64,000 nt of DNA from Cryobacterium fucosi. Lineage in GTDB: Bacteria; Actinomycetota; Actinomycetes; Actinomycetales; Microbacteriaceae. A program made the translations under genes and the position numbers. The DNA is taken from contig NZ_SOHH01000095.1 in assembly GCF_004403515.1 (NCBI RefSeq), positions 381 through 64,380 of the forward strand. The letters are read 5' to 3'. Positions 47,025 to 55,551 of the stretch are shown one piece after another (position 1 is the first letter of the stretch; the number at the start of each line of letters is the position of its first letter). The notes below the pieces were generated by a model. That model saw nothing but the letters and a program-made list of their open reading frames with translations, made no database searches and was not told the origin of the DNA.

Positions 47025-48350
47025 TCAGCCGGGGAAGGGCGCCCCGGGGCGAGCGTAGTAGTGCCAGGCGAGCCAGGTGCAGAACACGCTGAACACGGTC
47101 ACGGCGATGAAGAAGGCGGTGGGGCTGATCATGGTGAGCGAGATGCCCACGATGAAGGGGCCGAAGGCCGCGATCGCGGAGGTCCAGGCGATGGCGCCGC
47201 CGGCCTGACGCTTGGGGAAGATCATCGGCATCTGCTTGAAGGTGCCGGCGTTCGCCAGGCCCGCGAAGAAGAAGATGGTGATCATTCCGGCGAGGAAGCC
47301 CCAGAATTGGTCGACGCTCGTCGGGTTCAGGAAGAAGGCCGTGACCGCCGTTCCGACGACCATGCCGGCCCCGCCGACGAAGGTGAAGATGGCGCCGCCC
47401 CATTTGTCGCAGAGCGGGCCGCTGGAGGCACGGACGAGGGCGCCGACGATCGGGCCGATGAACGCGAACGCGAGGGGGTTCGGGGCGTTCGGGAAGTCAC
47501 CGTAGACGTTCAGGATGATCAGGCCCATCTGGGCGGCGAGCCCACTGTAGGCGCCGAAGCTCATCAGATAGATGGCCGTCATGATCCAGGTGTGCTTGAT
47601 CTTGAAGATGTCCATCTGTTCACGGAAGTTGGCCGTGACGGGAACCCGACGCAGGAAGACCGCCGCCAGGACGACCGCGAGCAGTGCCCACGGGATGAGC
47701 ACCAGGCCGCCGTTGTGCAGCCAGACCAGGTCGCCCTTCGCACTGCTCTGCGGGGTGAGTGCGGCGGTGCCGAGCAGTCCGAAGCCGACCACCCAGGGCA
47801 GGATCAGCTGCATGAGCCCGATCCCGAAGTTTCCGAGACCGGCCTGCAGGCCGAGCGCGGTGCCGGCGAGGCGTTTGGGGAAGAAGTAGCTCGTGGACGC
47901 CATGAATCCGGAGAAGGTGCCACCGCCGATCCCGGCGGCGAACGCCAGGGCGAGCAGCACCCAGTAGGGCGTCGAGGTGTCGCGGGCGGCGAGGGTCCAT
48001 CCGAGCATGGGCAGCACGAGCAGCGCCGAGGACACCGACACCAGGGTGCGCGTGCCCAGGATCGGCGGGAGGAACATGAAGACCAGGCGCAGGAGCCCGC
48101 CGGCCAGTCCGGGGATGGCGACAAGCCAGTACAGCTGCCCCGGGGCGAGCGTGTAGCCGATGTCATTGAGGCGAGGCGCGATCGCGCTGACCAGGTACCA
48201 GGTGGCGAAGCTCAGCGTGAGGCTGAAGGTGGTGATCCAGAGGGTGCGCCAGGCGAGCCGGGAATCCCAGGTTTCTTCATGCTCCGGATCCCAGTTGGAC
48301 AGGTCCGGATTGAGCTTCGAGGCGACGAGTGCGGAAGAGGCGGCTGACAT
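47025..48350 (-). CDS. narK: Nitrate/nitrite transporter NarK
   Basis: 441 aa, major-facilitator family with twelve membrane helices. The nitrate signature segments are seen in FAAGIGGGTFSGFMASTSYFFP and in FAGLANAGTFKQMPMIFP of the second half. The Trp/Glu-rich N-terminus (WDPEHEETWDSRLAWRTLW) fits the NarK1/NarK2 type of nitrate/proton or nitrate/nitrite carriers. ATG at 48350 has AAGGA upstream. The frame is open far beyond, but that extension is low-complexity arginine-rich sequence. It is convergent with narI, with its own promoter in the 151-bp gap before moaD. Confidence 0.94.
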   Translation of the reverse strand: MSAASSALVASKLNPDLSNWDPEHEETWDSRLAWRTLWITTFSLTLSFATWYLVSAIAPRLNDIGYTLAPGQLYWLVAIPGLAGGLLRLVFMFLPPILGTRTLVSVSSALLVLPMLGWTLAARDTSTPYWVLLALAFAAGIGGGTFSGFMASTSYFFPKRLAGTALGLQAGLGNFGIGLMQLILPWVVGFGLLGTAALTPQSSAKGDLVWLHNGGLVLIPWALLAVVLAAVFLRRVPVTANFREQMDIFKIKHTWIMTAIYLMSFGAYSGLAAQMGLIILNVYGDFPNAPNPLAFAFIGPIVGALVRASSGPLCDKWGGAIFTFVGGAGMVVGTAVTAFFLNPTSVDQFWGFLAGMITIFFFAGLANAGTFKQMPMIFPKRQAGGAIAWTSAIAAFGPFIVGISLTMISPTAFFIAVTVFSVFCTWLAWHYYARPGAPFPG

Positions 48351-48501
48351 GAGCTTCCTTGGCCTGGGTGTGCGGTCGGGCGCCGACGGCCCGCGTACCT
48401 TCCACCCTGACCGTGCGCGCGCGCCGCGACAACGCGTGAACACCGTGAAAAATCGGCATTTCCGGTTCCGGGCCGACCGGCTCGCCCGTCGGCCGGGAGC
48501 G

Positions 48502-48741
48502 TCAACCGCCGGCGAAGGGCGGGAGCACGTCGACGGTGTCGGTCGCGGCAAGGGCGACCGCGTCATCCGTCGCCCGTGTCCCGTTGACGAGGAGAGAGCA
48601 GAGCCCGAGGATGCGGTCGAACTCGGGCCCGAATTGCGCGCCGAGCACGGAGCGCAATTCGCCGATCGTGCCCGCGTCGATTGTGGCGCCGTCGCCGGCG
48701 GCGGCTTCGGCGGCCCCGGCGAAGAATCGCACGGTGGCCAT
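48502..48741 (-). CDS. moaD: Molybdopterin synthase sulfur carrier MoaD
   Basis: 79 aa, a ubiquitin-like carrier whose C-terminal Gly-Gly (LPPFAGG) is adenylated and thiocarboxylated by MoeB, then donates sulfur in MoaE. ATVRFFAGAAEAAAG at the start and LLVNGTRATDDAVAL in the middle fit the family. The ATG shares a base with the upstream stop (TGATG). It is the last gene of the cofactor operon. Confidence 0.93.
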   Translation of the reverse strand: MATVRFFAGAAEAAAGDGATIDAGTIGELRSVLGAQFGPEFDRILGLCSLLVNGTRATDDAVALAATDTVDVLPPFAGG

Positions 48742-49028
48742 CAGCGACCGGCCTGCGGCTGGTCGCCGGCCCAGGTCAGGGCCAGCTCGGTCGCCAGGGC
48801 GGCGGCGCGTTCGATGTCCGCGGCGGTGCCGCCGTTCCGGGCGGCGGCGAGCCCGACCAGAAAGGTGCTCAGCGGTGCGGCCGGCCTGGCCACACCGTGG
48901 GCCACATCGCGGGCCACGTCGAGCAGCAGGGCGACGGGGATGTCGGCCGGGTCGAGGCCGAGGGCGGTGGCGAGGGCGGACAGCCAGTCGTCGAGGGCTT
49001 CCGGCGGAAGCGGTGCCTGGGTGCTCAT
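48741..49028 (-). CDS. DUF6457-type protein
   Basis: 95 aa, mostly helical, acidic, with DDWLSALATALGLDPADIP and LSTFLVGLAAARNGGTAADIERAAALA. Proteins like this recur in actinobacterial cofactor operons next to mobA and fdhD. Function unknown. It overlaps mobA (ATGA) and moaD (TGATG), so it is part of the coupled cofactor operon. Confidence 0.75.
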   Translation of the reverse strand: MSTQAPLPPEALDDWLSALATALGLDPADIPVALLLDVARDVAHGVARPAAPLSTFLVGLAAARNGGTAADIERAAALATELALTWAGDQPQAGR

Positions 49029-49741
49029 GTGATGTCACTCCTCGGTGGGTTGCTCCGCGACGGGTTCAGGAGCGCGGTGCTCTGCAGAACATCCTGCCAC
49101 GTGTCCACGTCGCGCCCGGCCCGTTCGGTGTCGCGGATGCCGCGCAGCGAGAGCCCGGAGAGCAGCTGCCGCACGCTTGCGCCCCGCGCTTCGCTCCCGA
49201 GCCGCCGCACGCCCTCACGGAGCGCCTCTCCGCGGTAGATCCCGGCCAGCCACTGCTCCCGGCCGCCGGCGTCGACCAGGTGGAACCCGTCGAGGTGCGG
49301 CGACCCTGGGCCCAGGTCGGCGGCCGCCCCGACCAACAGCCGCGCGGCATCCGCTGCCCAGGGCAGGTCGCAGGCGAGCACGAGCAGCCAGGGCGTCCCC
49401 TCCGCGTCGGAATCCGCCGCAGCCGCCTGGCCCGGCGCGGCCTGGTCCAGCGCAGCCAGCCCGGCGACGATGCCGGCTACCGGCCCGCCGAACGGCGGAT
49501 CCTCCAGCGCCCAGATGAGTGGCGCGGAGTGCGGGCCGGCCGCGTCGCGCGCGGTGTCCGGCCCGACGACGACGACGCGCCGTGCGAGCCCCCTGGCGTC
49601 CAGCACCCGGGAGAGCAGGGTGCGGCCGGCCACCTCGATGGCCGGTTTGAGGGCGCCGCCGAGGCGGCTGCCGCGGCCTCCTGCGAGCACGATCAGGTCG
49701 ACGGCGGGCGGGGCGGCGGGCTGCGAGGCGGGGAGCGGCAC
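49025..49741 (-). CDS. mobA: Molybdenum cofactor guanylyltransferase MobA
   Basis: 238 aa, a nucleotidyltransferase adding GMP to molybdopterin, needed for the bis-MGD of NarG and the FdhF-like enzyme. The nucleotide loop LAGGRGSRLGGALKP and the metal region LVLACDLPWA are present. GTG at 49741 starts 2 nt after the moaC stop. The C-terminal ~90 residues are divergent from E. coli MobA, as is usual in actinobacteria. Confidence 0.88.
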   Translation of the reverse strand: MPLPASQPAAPPAVDLIVLAGGRGSRLGGALKPAIEVAGRTLLSRVLDARGLARRVVVVGPDTARDAAGPHSAPLIWALEDPPFGGPVAGIVAGLAALDQAAPGQAAAADSDAEGTPWLLVLACDLPWAADAARLLVGAAADLGPGSPHLDGFHLVDAGGREQWLAGIYRGEALREGVRRLGSEARGASVRQLLSGLSLRGIRDTERAGRDVDTWQDVLQSTALLNPSRSNPPRSDIT

Positions 49742-49743
49742 GG

Positions 49744-50226
49744 TCAGCCGTCGCTGCGGTGCCAGTCGCCGGACTTGCCACCGGTCTTGGTGATCAGGCG
49801 CACGTTCTCGATCAGCACCGACTTGTCCAGGCCCTTGACCATGTCGACGACGGCCAGCGCGGCGATGGAGACCGCGGTCAGCGCCTCCATCTCCACTCCC
49901 GTGCGGTCGGCGGTGCGCACGGTGGCGGTCACCCGCACACCCTCGTCCTCGATCACGAGATCGACGGCGGCGCCGTGCACGCCGATGACGTGGGCGAGGG
50001 GGAGCAGGTCGGCGCACTTCTTGGCGCCCTGGATGCCGGCGATCCGCGCCACCGCGAGCACGTCACCCTTCGGGGTGCTGCCGTCGCGGAGCGCGGCCAC
50101 GACCTTCGGGCCGCAGCTCACGAACCCGGCCGCGGTGGCGCTGCGCACGGTGGGCTGCTTGTCGGTGACGTCCACCATCCGGGCCTGGCCGGCCGAATCG
50201 AGGTGGGTGAACGGCTGCGGGGTCAT
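49744..50226 (-). CDS. moaC: Cyclic pyranopterin monophosphate synthase MoaC
   Basis: 160 aa. MoaC closes the cPMP ring from the MoaA product. Typical segments are MVDVTDKQPTVRSATA, KKCADLLPLAHVIG and GVEMEALTAVSIAALAVVDMVKG, with the catalytic Lys and Asp near the C-terminus. ATG at 50226 overlaps the moeA stop (ATGA). Its partner moaA lies about 4 kb away on the other strand. Confidence 0.95.
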   Translation of the reverse strand: MTPQPFTHLDSAGQARMVDVTDKQPTVRSATAAGFVSCGPKVVAALRDGSTPKGDVLAVARIAGIQGAKKCADLLPLAHVIGVHGAAVDLVIEDEGVRVTATVRTADRTGVEMEALTAVSIAALAVVDMVKGLDKSVLIENVRLITKTGGKSGDWHRSDG

Positions 50227-51557
50227 GGGAGTTGTGGGCACAGCAACAGCATGACAGTCAGGAGGTCACCCTCGTCAATCCGGGTGACGTCCTCCGGAAC
50301 GAGGGCGAGTCCGGTGGCGTGGCCGAGACCGGCCACGAGGTGCGAGCCAGAGCCGCCCGCTGCCGCGGGTCGCACCCGGGAGTCCGCCCCCGTGCGCTCG
50401 ATGGTCACCGGCATGTACTGCGCGCGCCGCGGGGGTGAGTTCCAGCCCTGTGCGGCGGACGCGGTGATCGTGGGCCGGTGCAGTTCGGCGTGGCCGGCCA
50501 GCCGACGGAGGGCCGGCCGCACGAACACCTCGAACGACACGTAGGCGCTGACCGGGTTGCCGGGGAGCGCGAAGATCACCGGTCCGGGGGGCCCGTCGTC
50601 TCCGGCCGGCCAGCGGCCGAATCCCTGCGGCTTGCCCGGCTGCATCCTGACCGGGCCGAAGGTCATGGTGGGCAGCGGCGCGAGCACGGCCTTGACCACG
50701 TCGTAGGCTCCCACGCTGACCCCGCCGGAGAGCACGATGGCGTCGACGGTGTCGGCGAGGGTGGCCAGAAGGTCCCGGAGGGTGTTCTCGTCGTCGGGCA
50801 CCGCCCCGATCCGGATCGGCACGGCCCCGGCCTCGGCCACGGCGGCGGCGAGGAGGTAGGAGTTCGAGTCGGGAATCTGGCCGCGCCGGGGGACGTCGCC
50901 CGGGGTGACCAGTTCGCTTCCGGTCGAGATCACGGCGACCCGCGGGGCCGGATGGGCCAGCAGCGACGATCGGCCGGCGCTCGCGGCGGCGGCGATCCGG
51001 GTCGGCCAGAGCACCGAGCCGGCCGTGAGCACGGTGTCGCCGGCCTGGGCGTCCTCCCCGGTGCGACGGATGTGCGCGGCCGGCTCCGGCGCGCGCAGCA
51101 CCGTGGCGAGGTAGAGGCCGCCGCGGTCGGTGTCCTCGATCGGCACCACGGCATCCGCGCCGTCGGGGAGAGGCGCCCCGGTCATGATCCGGGCGGCCTG
51201 CCCGGGGGCCAGGCTCGGATTCTCGCTCGTCCCGGCGGCGAGGTCGGCGACCACCTGCAGGGTGACCGGGTTCTCGGCCGAGGCGTGCAGCAGGTCGTCC
51301 CGGCGCACGGCGTACCCGTCCATGGCCGAGTTGTCGAACGGGGGCGTCGCGGTGGCGCTCCGGATGTCCTCGGCCAGCACCAGCCCGCGTGCCGCGTCGA
51401 GCGAGGTCAACTCGGGTGTCAACGGGGTGGCGATCTCGAGCACGGCGGCCAGGTGCTCCGCCACGGTCTCGGCATCGGACGGGGCGGCGCAGGCATCCGC
51501 CGGGCGGGCGTCGCCGTGCCGGTCGCCCGCTCCGGCAGCGTGCGTGCGCGGGATCAC
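50223..51557 (-). CDS. moeA: Molybdopterin molybdenumtransferase MoeA
   Basis: 444 aa, inserting Mo into adenylated molybdopterin. Domain marks are PPFDNSAMDGYAVR, the TGAPLPDGADAVVP loop, the nucleotide-binding GGVSVGAYDVVK and the late ALPGNPVSAYVSFEVFV, followed by a C-terminal beta domain. The N-terminus has ~35 extra residues rich in Ala/Asp. GTG at 51557 follows the moeB stop by 3 nt. Confidence 0.95.
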   Translation of the reverse strand: MIPRTHAAGAGDRHGDARPADACAAPSDAETVAEHLAAVLEIATPLTPELTSLDAARGLVLAEDIRSATATPPFDNSAMDGYAVRRDDLLHASAENPVTLQVVADLAAGTSENPSLAPGQAARIMTGAPLPDGADAVVPIEDTDRGGLYLATVLRAPEPAAHIRRTGEDAQAGDTVLTAGSVLWPTRIAAAASAGRSSLLAHPAPRVAVISTGSELVTPGDVPRRGQIPDSNSYLLAAAVAEAGAVPIRIGAVPDDENTLRDLLATLADTVDAIVLSGGVSVGAYDVVKAVLAPLPTMTFGPVRMQPGKPQGFGRWPAGDDGPPGPVIFALPGNPVSAYVSFEVFVRPALRRLAGHAELHRPTITASAAQGWNSPPRRAQYMPVTIERTGADSRVRPAAAGGSGSHLVAGLGHATGLALVPEDVTRIDEGDLLTVMLLLCPQLP

Positions 51558-51560
51558 CGG

Positions 51561-52772
51561 TCAGCTCCTCGCCGGGTGGGGTTCGGCTGCGGCCCACTTG
51601 CTGCCTTCGCCGGGCGCGGTGCCAGCGGCCACCGCGGCGTCCCAGGCGACGATACCGCCCGTGAGCAGGGACAGGCCAGCGAAACCGGCCCGGTGCAGGG
51701 CGGTCGCGGCGGTCTGCGCACGCGATCCCTGGTGGCAGTGCAGCACGAGCGGCACGTCCGTCGGCAGGGTCGCTCGGCCCTCCTCGGTGAGGAGGCGCGC
51801 CAGGGGAAGCAGCACGGCGCCGGGCACCGCGCTCTCGGCGTGCTCGCCGGGTTCCCGCACGTCGACGACGAGGAACGGGTCGCCGCCCGACTCCCGCGCG
51901 GCCAGGCGGCCGGCGAGCTCCGTCGCGGTGAGCTGCGGCCAGTCCGGGACCGGTTCCGGATCGGCCGGGGCCGGCCGGGGGTCGGCGGCGGCGACTCCGG
52001 TGCCGATCAGCGGAACCTCGCTGAAGCGACCCGAGAGGGCGTCGATCACGAGGATGCGCCCGATCAGCGGGGTGCCGATTCCGGCGATGAGCTTGATCGC
52101 CTCGGTGGCCATCAGCGAGCCGACCTGGCCGCACAGCGCGCCGAGCACACCGGCCTCGGCGCAGTTGGGCACCTCGCCGTCGGCGGGCGGGTTCGGGAAG
52201 AGGTCGCGCAGGTGCACCCCGGCGAGCCCGCTGCCCTTCGGGGGCGTGGCCCAGAACACCGACAGCTGGGCGTCGAAGCGCAGCACGGATGCCCAGACCA
52301 GCGGCAGTCCGAGCGCGGCGCAGACGTCGTTGACCACGAACCGGGTCGGGAAGTTGTCGGTGCCGTCGATGACCACGTCGTAGCCGCCGATGATCGCCGC
52401 CGCGTTGTCCGCGGTGAGCCGTTCGGCGTGCTGCACCACGGTCGCCTCCGGCGCGATCGCCGCGATCGACTCCGCCGCGCTGACCACCTTGGGCCGGCCG
52501 ACATCCTGCGTCCCGTGCACGATCTGCCGCTGCAGATTGCTGGGCTCGACGTCGTCGCTGTCGACGATGCCGATGGTGCCGACCCCGGCGGCGGCCAGGT
52601 AGATCAGGGCGGGGGAGCCGAGACCCCCGGCGCCGAGCACAAGCACCCTGGCGTTGGCGAGGCGGCGCTGGCCGAGCTCGTTCAGCTGGGGGAGGCGGCG
52701 TTGGCGAACGGTGCGTGCGGACTCGGCGGCGCTGAGCTGCGCGACCGGCTCGACGAGAGGTGAAAGGGCCAT
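51561..52772 (-). CDS. moeB: MoeB/MoeZ-type adenylyltransferase with rhodanese domain
   Basis: 403 aa. The N-terminal E1-like part binds ATP (VLGAGGLGSPALIYLAAAGVG, VDSDDVEPSNLQRQ) and adenylates the MoaD C-terminus. A C-terminal rhodanese domain (LVVDVREPGEHAESAVPGA) with catalytic Cys in LHCHQGSRA can hand over sulfur. Such fusions (MoeZ) in mycobacteria also charge other sulfur carriers. ATG at 52772 follows a leaderless -10 box, so this is the promoter-proximal gene of the operon. Confidence 0.92.
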   Translation of the reverse strand: MALSPLVEPVAQLSAAESARTVRQRRLPQLNELGQRRLANARVLVLGAGGLGSPALIYLAAAGVGTIGIVDSDDVEPSNLQRQIVHGTQDVGRPKVVSAAESIAAIAPEATVVQHAERLTADNAAAIIGGYDVVIDGTDNFPTRFVVNDVCAALGLPLVWASVLRFDAQLSVFWATPPKGSGLAGVHLRDLFPNPPADGEVPNCAEAGVLGALCGQVGSLMATEAIKLIAGIGTPLIGRILVIDALSGRFSEVPLIGTGVAAADPRPAPADPEPVPDWPQLTATELAGRLAARESGGDPFLVVDVREPGEHAESAVPGAVLLPLARLLTEEGRATLPTDVPLVLHCHQGSRAQTAATALHRAGFAGLSLLTGGIVAWDAAVAAGTAPGEGSKWAAAEPHPARS

Positions 52773-52778
52773 GCCCCA

Positions 52779-52784
52779 ACGCTA
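52779..52784 (-). promoter_or_regulatory. -10 box of the moeB-moaD operon
   Basis: TAGCGT on the minus strand, exactly 6 nt before the moeB ATG, with no ribosome-binding site: a leaderless start for the six-gene cofactor operon. In the same intergenic gap GAGAAT (52816-52821) and ATTCTC (52830-52835) form a dyad, and GAGAATCC recurs near 52871. Confidence 0.55.
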
Positions 52785-52947
52785 GGCGCAGATCCGGGTG
52801 ACGAGATCCCGATTCGAGAATCCCCTTGAATTCTCAGGGTCTTTGTAGTCGAGTGGTCGGGCACCAACTAGAGAATCCATGCAGTCTCGCGCGGCCGTTG
52901 CGGTCGCGTTTCGAGGTAATTCGACAAGGAACTAGGAAGGTACTTTC

Positions 52948-54162
52948 ATGACGGGGAACAGGGCAGTCGCCTACAAGAGCCCGGGTCACGTCGAGGTCAT
53001 CGACATCGACTATCCGAGCTTCGAACTGAAGGACGGGCCGGGGGTGAACCCGGCGAACGTCGGCAGGAAGGTGCCTCACGGCGTCATCCTCCGCACGGTC
53101 ACCACCAACATCTGCGGCTCGGACCAGCACATGGTGCGCGGACGCACGACCGCACCGATGGACCTCGTCCTCGGGCACGAGATCACCGGCGAGGTGGTCG
53201 AGGCCGGGCCCGACGTCGAGTTCATCAAGGTCGGGGACATCGTCTCGGTGCCGTTCAACATCTCCTGCGGGCGATGTCGGAACTGCAAGGAGCGCAAGAC
53301 GGGAATCTGCCTCAACGTCAACCCCGACCGACCCGGCAGCGCCTACGGCTACGTCGACATGGGTGGCTGGGTCGGAGGGCAGGCCGAGTACGTGCTCGTG
53401 CCGTACGCGGATTGGAACCTGCTGAAGTTCCCAGACCGCGACCAGGCGCTGGAGAAGATCATGGACCTGACCATGCTCTCCGACATCTTCCCCACCGGCT
53501 ACCACGGAGCGGTGAGCGCGGGCGTCGGGACGGGGTCGACGGTCTACGTGGCCGGGGCAGGCCCGGTCGGCCTCGCGGCCGCGGCATCCGCGCACCTGCT
53601 GGATGCCGCCGTGGTCATCGTCGGCGACCTCAACGAGGAGCGGCTGGCACAGGCGCGCAGTTTCGGATGCGAGACCATCGACCTCCGCAACGGCGACCCG
53701 CAGGACCAGATCGAGCAGATCCTCGGGGTTCCCGAGGTCGACGCCGGGGTGGACGCGGTCGGCTTCGAGGCGCGCGGCCACGGCCAGAGCGCGGGCGAGG
53801 AACGGCCGGCAACGGTGCTGAACTCGTTGATGACGATCACGGCCGCCGGTGGCGCCATGGGCATCCCCGGGCTGTACGTCACCGGTGACCCGGGCGGGGT
53901 CGATGAGGCGGCGAAGGTCGGCTCGCTGTCGATCCGGCTGGGACTCGGTTGGGCCAAGTCGCTGTCGTTCACCACGGGGCAGTGCCCGGTGATGAAGTAC
54001 AACCGGCAGCTGATGATGGCGATCCTGCACGACAAGGTGCAGATCGCGAAGGCGGTCAACGCCAGGGCGATCACCCTCGAGGATGCCCCGCGCGGGTACG
54101 CCGAATTCGACGCCGGCGCGGCCACGAAGTATGTCCTCAACCCGAACGGCTACGTGAAGTAG
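52948..54162 (+). CDS. fdhA: Glutathione-independent formaldehyde dehydrogenase
   Basis: A 404-aa zinc alcohol-dehydrogenase family enzyme oxidising formaldehyde to formate with tightly bound NAD, no thiol needed. The catalytic zinc region is TNICGSDQHMVRG and GHEITGEVVE, the structural zinc loop has CGRCRNCKERKTGIC, and the Rossmann motif is VAGAGPVGLAAAA. The long insert and the C-terminal KYVLNPNGYVK match the Pseudomonas enzyme. AGGAAGG precedes the ATG. It is flanked on both sides by Mo-cofactor genes and, further on, by formate dehydrogenase-type genes. Confidence 0.93.
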   Translation: MTGNRAVAYKSPGHVEVIDIDYPSFELKDGPGVNPANVGRKVPHGVILRTVTTNICGSDQHMVRGRTTAPMDLVLGHEITGEVVEAGPDVEFIKVGDIVSVPFNISCGRCRNCKERKTGICLNVNPDRPGSAYGYVDMGGWVGGQAEYVLVPYADWNLLKFPDRDQALEKIMDLTMLSDIFPTGYHGAVSAGVGTGSTVYVAGAGPVGLAAAASAHLLDAAVVIVGDLNEERLAQARSFGCETIDLRNGDPQDQIEQILGVPEVDAGVDAVGFEARGHGQSAGEERPATVLNSLMTITAAGGAMGIPGLYVTGDPGGVDEAAKVGSLSIRLGLGWAKSLSFTTGQCPVMKYNRQLMMAILHDKVQIAKAVNARAITLEDAPRGYAEFDAGAATKYVLNPNGYVK

Positions 54163-54177
54163 GCGGCGCCGCCCCCC

Positions 54178-54305
54178 CGGTGGTCGAGCTTGTCGAGACC
54201 TGGATCTCGACAGGCTCGATCACCGTGCGCCGGGCTCGATCACCGTGCGCCGGGCTCGATCACCGTGCGCCGGGTCGAGCCCCCGGTGGTCGAGCTCGTC
54301 GAGAC
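54178..54305. repeat. Dispersed GTCGAG repeat with 20-bp tandem array
   Basis: A hairpin unit (GGTCGAGCTTGTCGAGACC facing TCTCGACAGGCTCGAT) is followed by three exact copies of a 20-bp unit (54214-54233, 54234-54253, 54254-54273) and a second GTCGAGCTCGTCGAGACC. It belongs to the family seen inside mnmA and at 63183-63350. It lies between fdhA and moaA. Confidence 0.85.
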
Positions 54306-54342
54306 CCGCCCATCAGGGCCTTTCCTTCCCAGCCGTCGCGAT

Positions 54343-54348
54343 TAGTGT
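54343..54348 (+). promoter_or_regulatory. -10 box of moaA
   Basis: TAGTGT followed by exactly 6 nt (GGAGAC) and the ATG at 54355. It can be read as a leaderless start, although GGAG could also act as a short ribosome-binding site. Confidence 0.5.
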
Positions 54349-54354
54349 GGAGAC

Positions 54355-55473
54355 ATGACCGGCGCCGAAGTCCAGGAACCCGTCCCCAGGTTCTACCGTT
54401 CCCTGGCGGACCTCCCCGCGGTGACCGACGAGCCCACCGGCCGGGTCACCGACACGATGAACCGGCCGCTGCACGACCTGCGCATCTCCGTCACCGACCG
54501 CTGCAACTTCCGCTGCGTCTACTGCATGCCGAAGGAGGTCTTCGGCAAAGACTTCGCCTTCATGGAACGCGACGAGCTCCTCTCCTTCGAAGAGATGACC
54601 CGGTTGGCCAGGATCAGCGTCGCCCACGGGGTCGAGAAAATCCGCCTCACCGGCGGGGAACCGCTGCTGCGCAAGGGCCTGGAGGAATTCGTCGCCATGC
54701 TCGCCGCCCTCCGCACCCCGGACGGCCGGCCCATCGACATTGCGCTGACCACGAACGGGTCGGCGCTCGCCGTGAAGGCGCAGGCGCTGAAGGATGCCGG
54801 GCTCACCCGCGTCACCGTCTCACTCGACTCGCTCGACGACACCACCTTCCGAATGATGAACGACGTCAACTTCCCCGTCGCGAAGATCCTGCACGGGATC
54901 GACGTCGCCCACGAGGCAGGACTCGGCCCGATCAAGATCAACATGGTGGTCAAGCGCGGCCAGAACGAGCACGACATCGTGGCCATGGCCCGGCACTTCC
55001 AGGGCACGCCTTACATCCTGCGGTTCATCGAGTTCATGGACGTCGGTTCGAGCAACGGCTGGGAGATGGGCGCGGTGGTGCCCTCCCGCGAAGTGATCGG
55101 GCTGATCAACGTGGAACTGCCACTGGACGAGGTGGCACCGAACTACGACGGCGAGACCTCGAGGCGCTGGCGGTACCGCGACGGGAGCGGCGAGATCGGC
55201 GTGATTTCGAGCGTCACCCAGTCGTTCTGCCGGTCCTGTTCGCGGGCGAGGGTCTCCACCGACGGCAAACTGTTCACCTGCCTGTTCGCGACCGAGGGCC
55301 ACGACCTGCGCGCCCTGATGCGCGGCGGCTGCACCGACGAACAGCTCGCCACCGTGATGGCGCAAATCTGGCGGGAGCGCACCGACCGGTACTCCCAGCT
55401 GCGCAGCGCGAAGACGATCCAGTTGCGGGCGAGCGGAATGAAGAAGATCGAGATGTCGTACATCGGCGGTTGA
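54355..55473 (+). CDS. moaA: GTP 3',8-cyclase MoaA
   Basis: 372 aa, a radical SAM enzyme starting molybdopterin synthesis from GTP. The N-terminal cluster is CNFRCVYC with [12 protein letters not shown], and the C-terminal substrate cluster begins [11 protein letters not shown] and includes the later Cys in LFTCLF. It ends in Gly-Gly (MSYIGG), needed for activity in MoaA. About 40 residues precede the core, usual for actinobacteria. Confidence 0.96.
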   Translation: MTGAEVQEPVPRFYRSLADLPAVTDEPTGRVTDTMNRPLHDLRISVTDRCNFRCVYCMPKEVFGKDFAFMERDELLSFEEMTRLARISVAHGVEKIRLTGGEPLLRKGLEEFVAMLAALRTPDGRPIDIALTTNGSALAVKAQALKDAGLTRVTVSLDSLDDTTFRMMNDVNFPVAKILHGIDVAHEAGLGPIKINMVVKRGQNEHDIVAMARHFQGTPYILRFIEFMDVGSSNGWEMGAVVPSREVIGLINVELPLDEVAPNYDGETSRRWRYRDGSGEIGVISSVTQSFCRSCSRARVSTDGKLFTCLFATEGHDLRALMRGGCTDEQLATVMAQIWRERTDRYSQLRSAKTIQLRASGMKKIEMSYIGG

Positions 55474-55551
55474 GACCGTCGCGTCCGGCAACGCACTGAT
55501 CACACGACCGGCGGCGCCACGACCAGTGGCACGACGAAGGGACATTGACTG

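Noticed and set aside
54214-54273. Possible CRISPR array
   Set aside because: The three 20-bp units are directly adjacent with no spacers, and there are no cas genes in the window.
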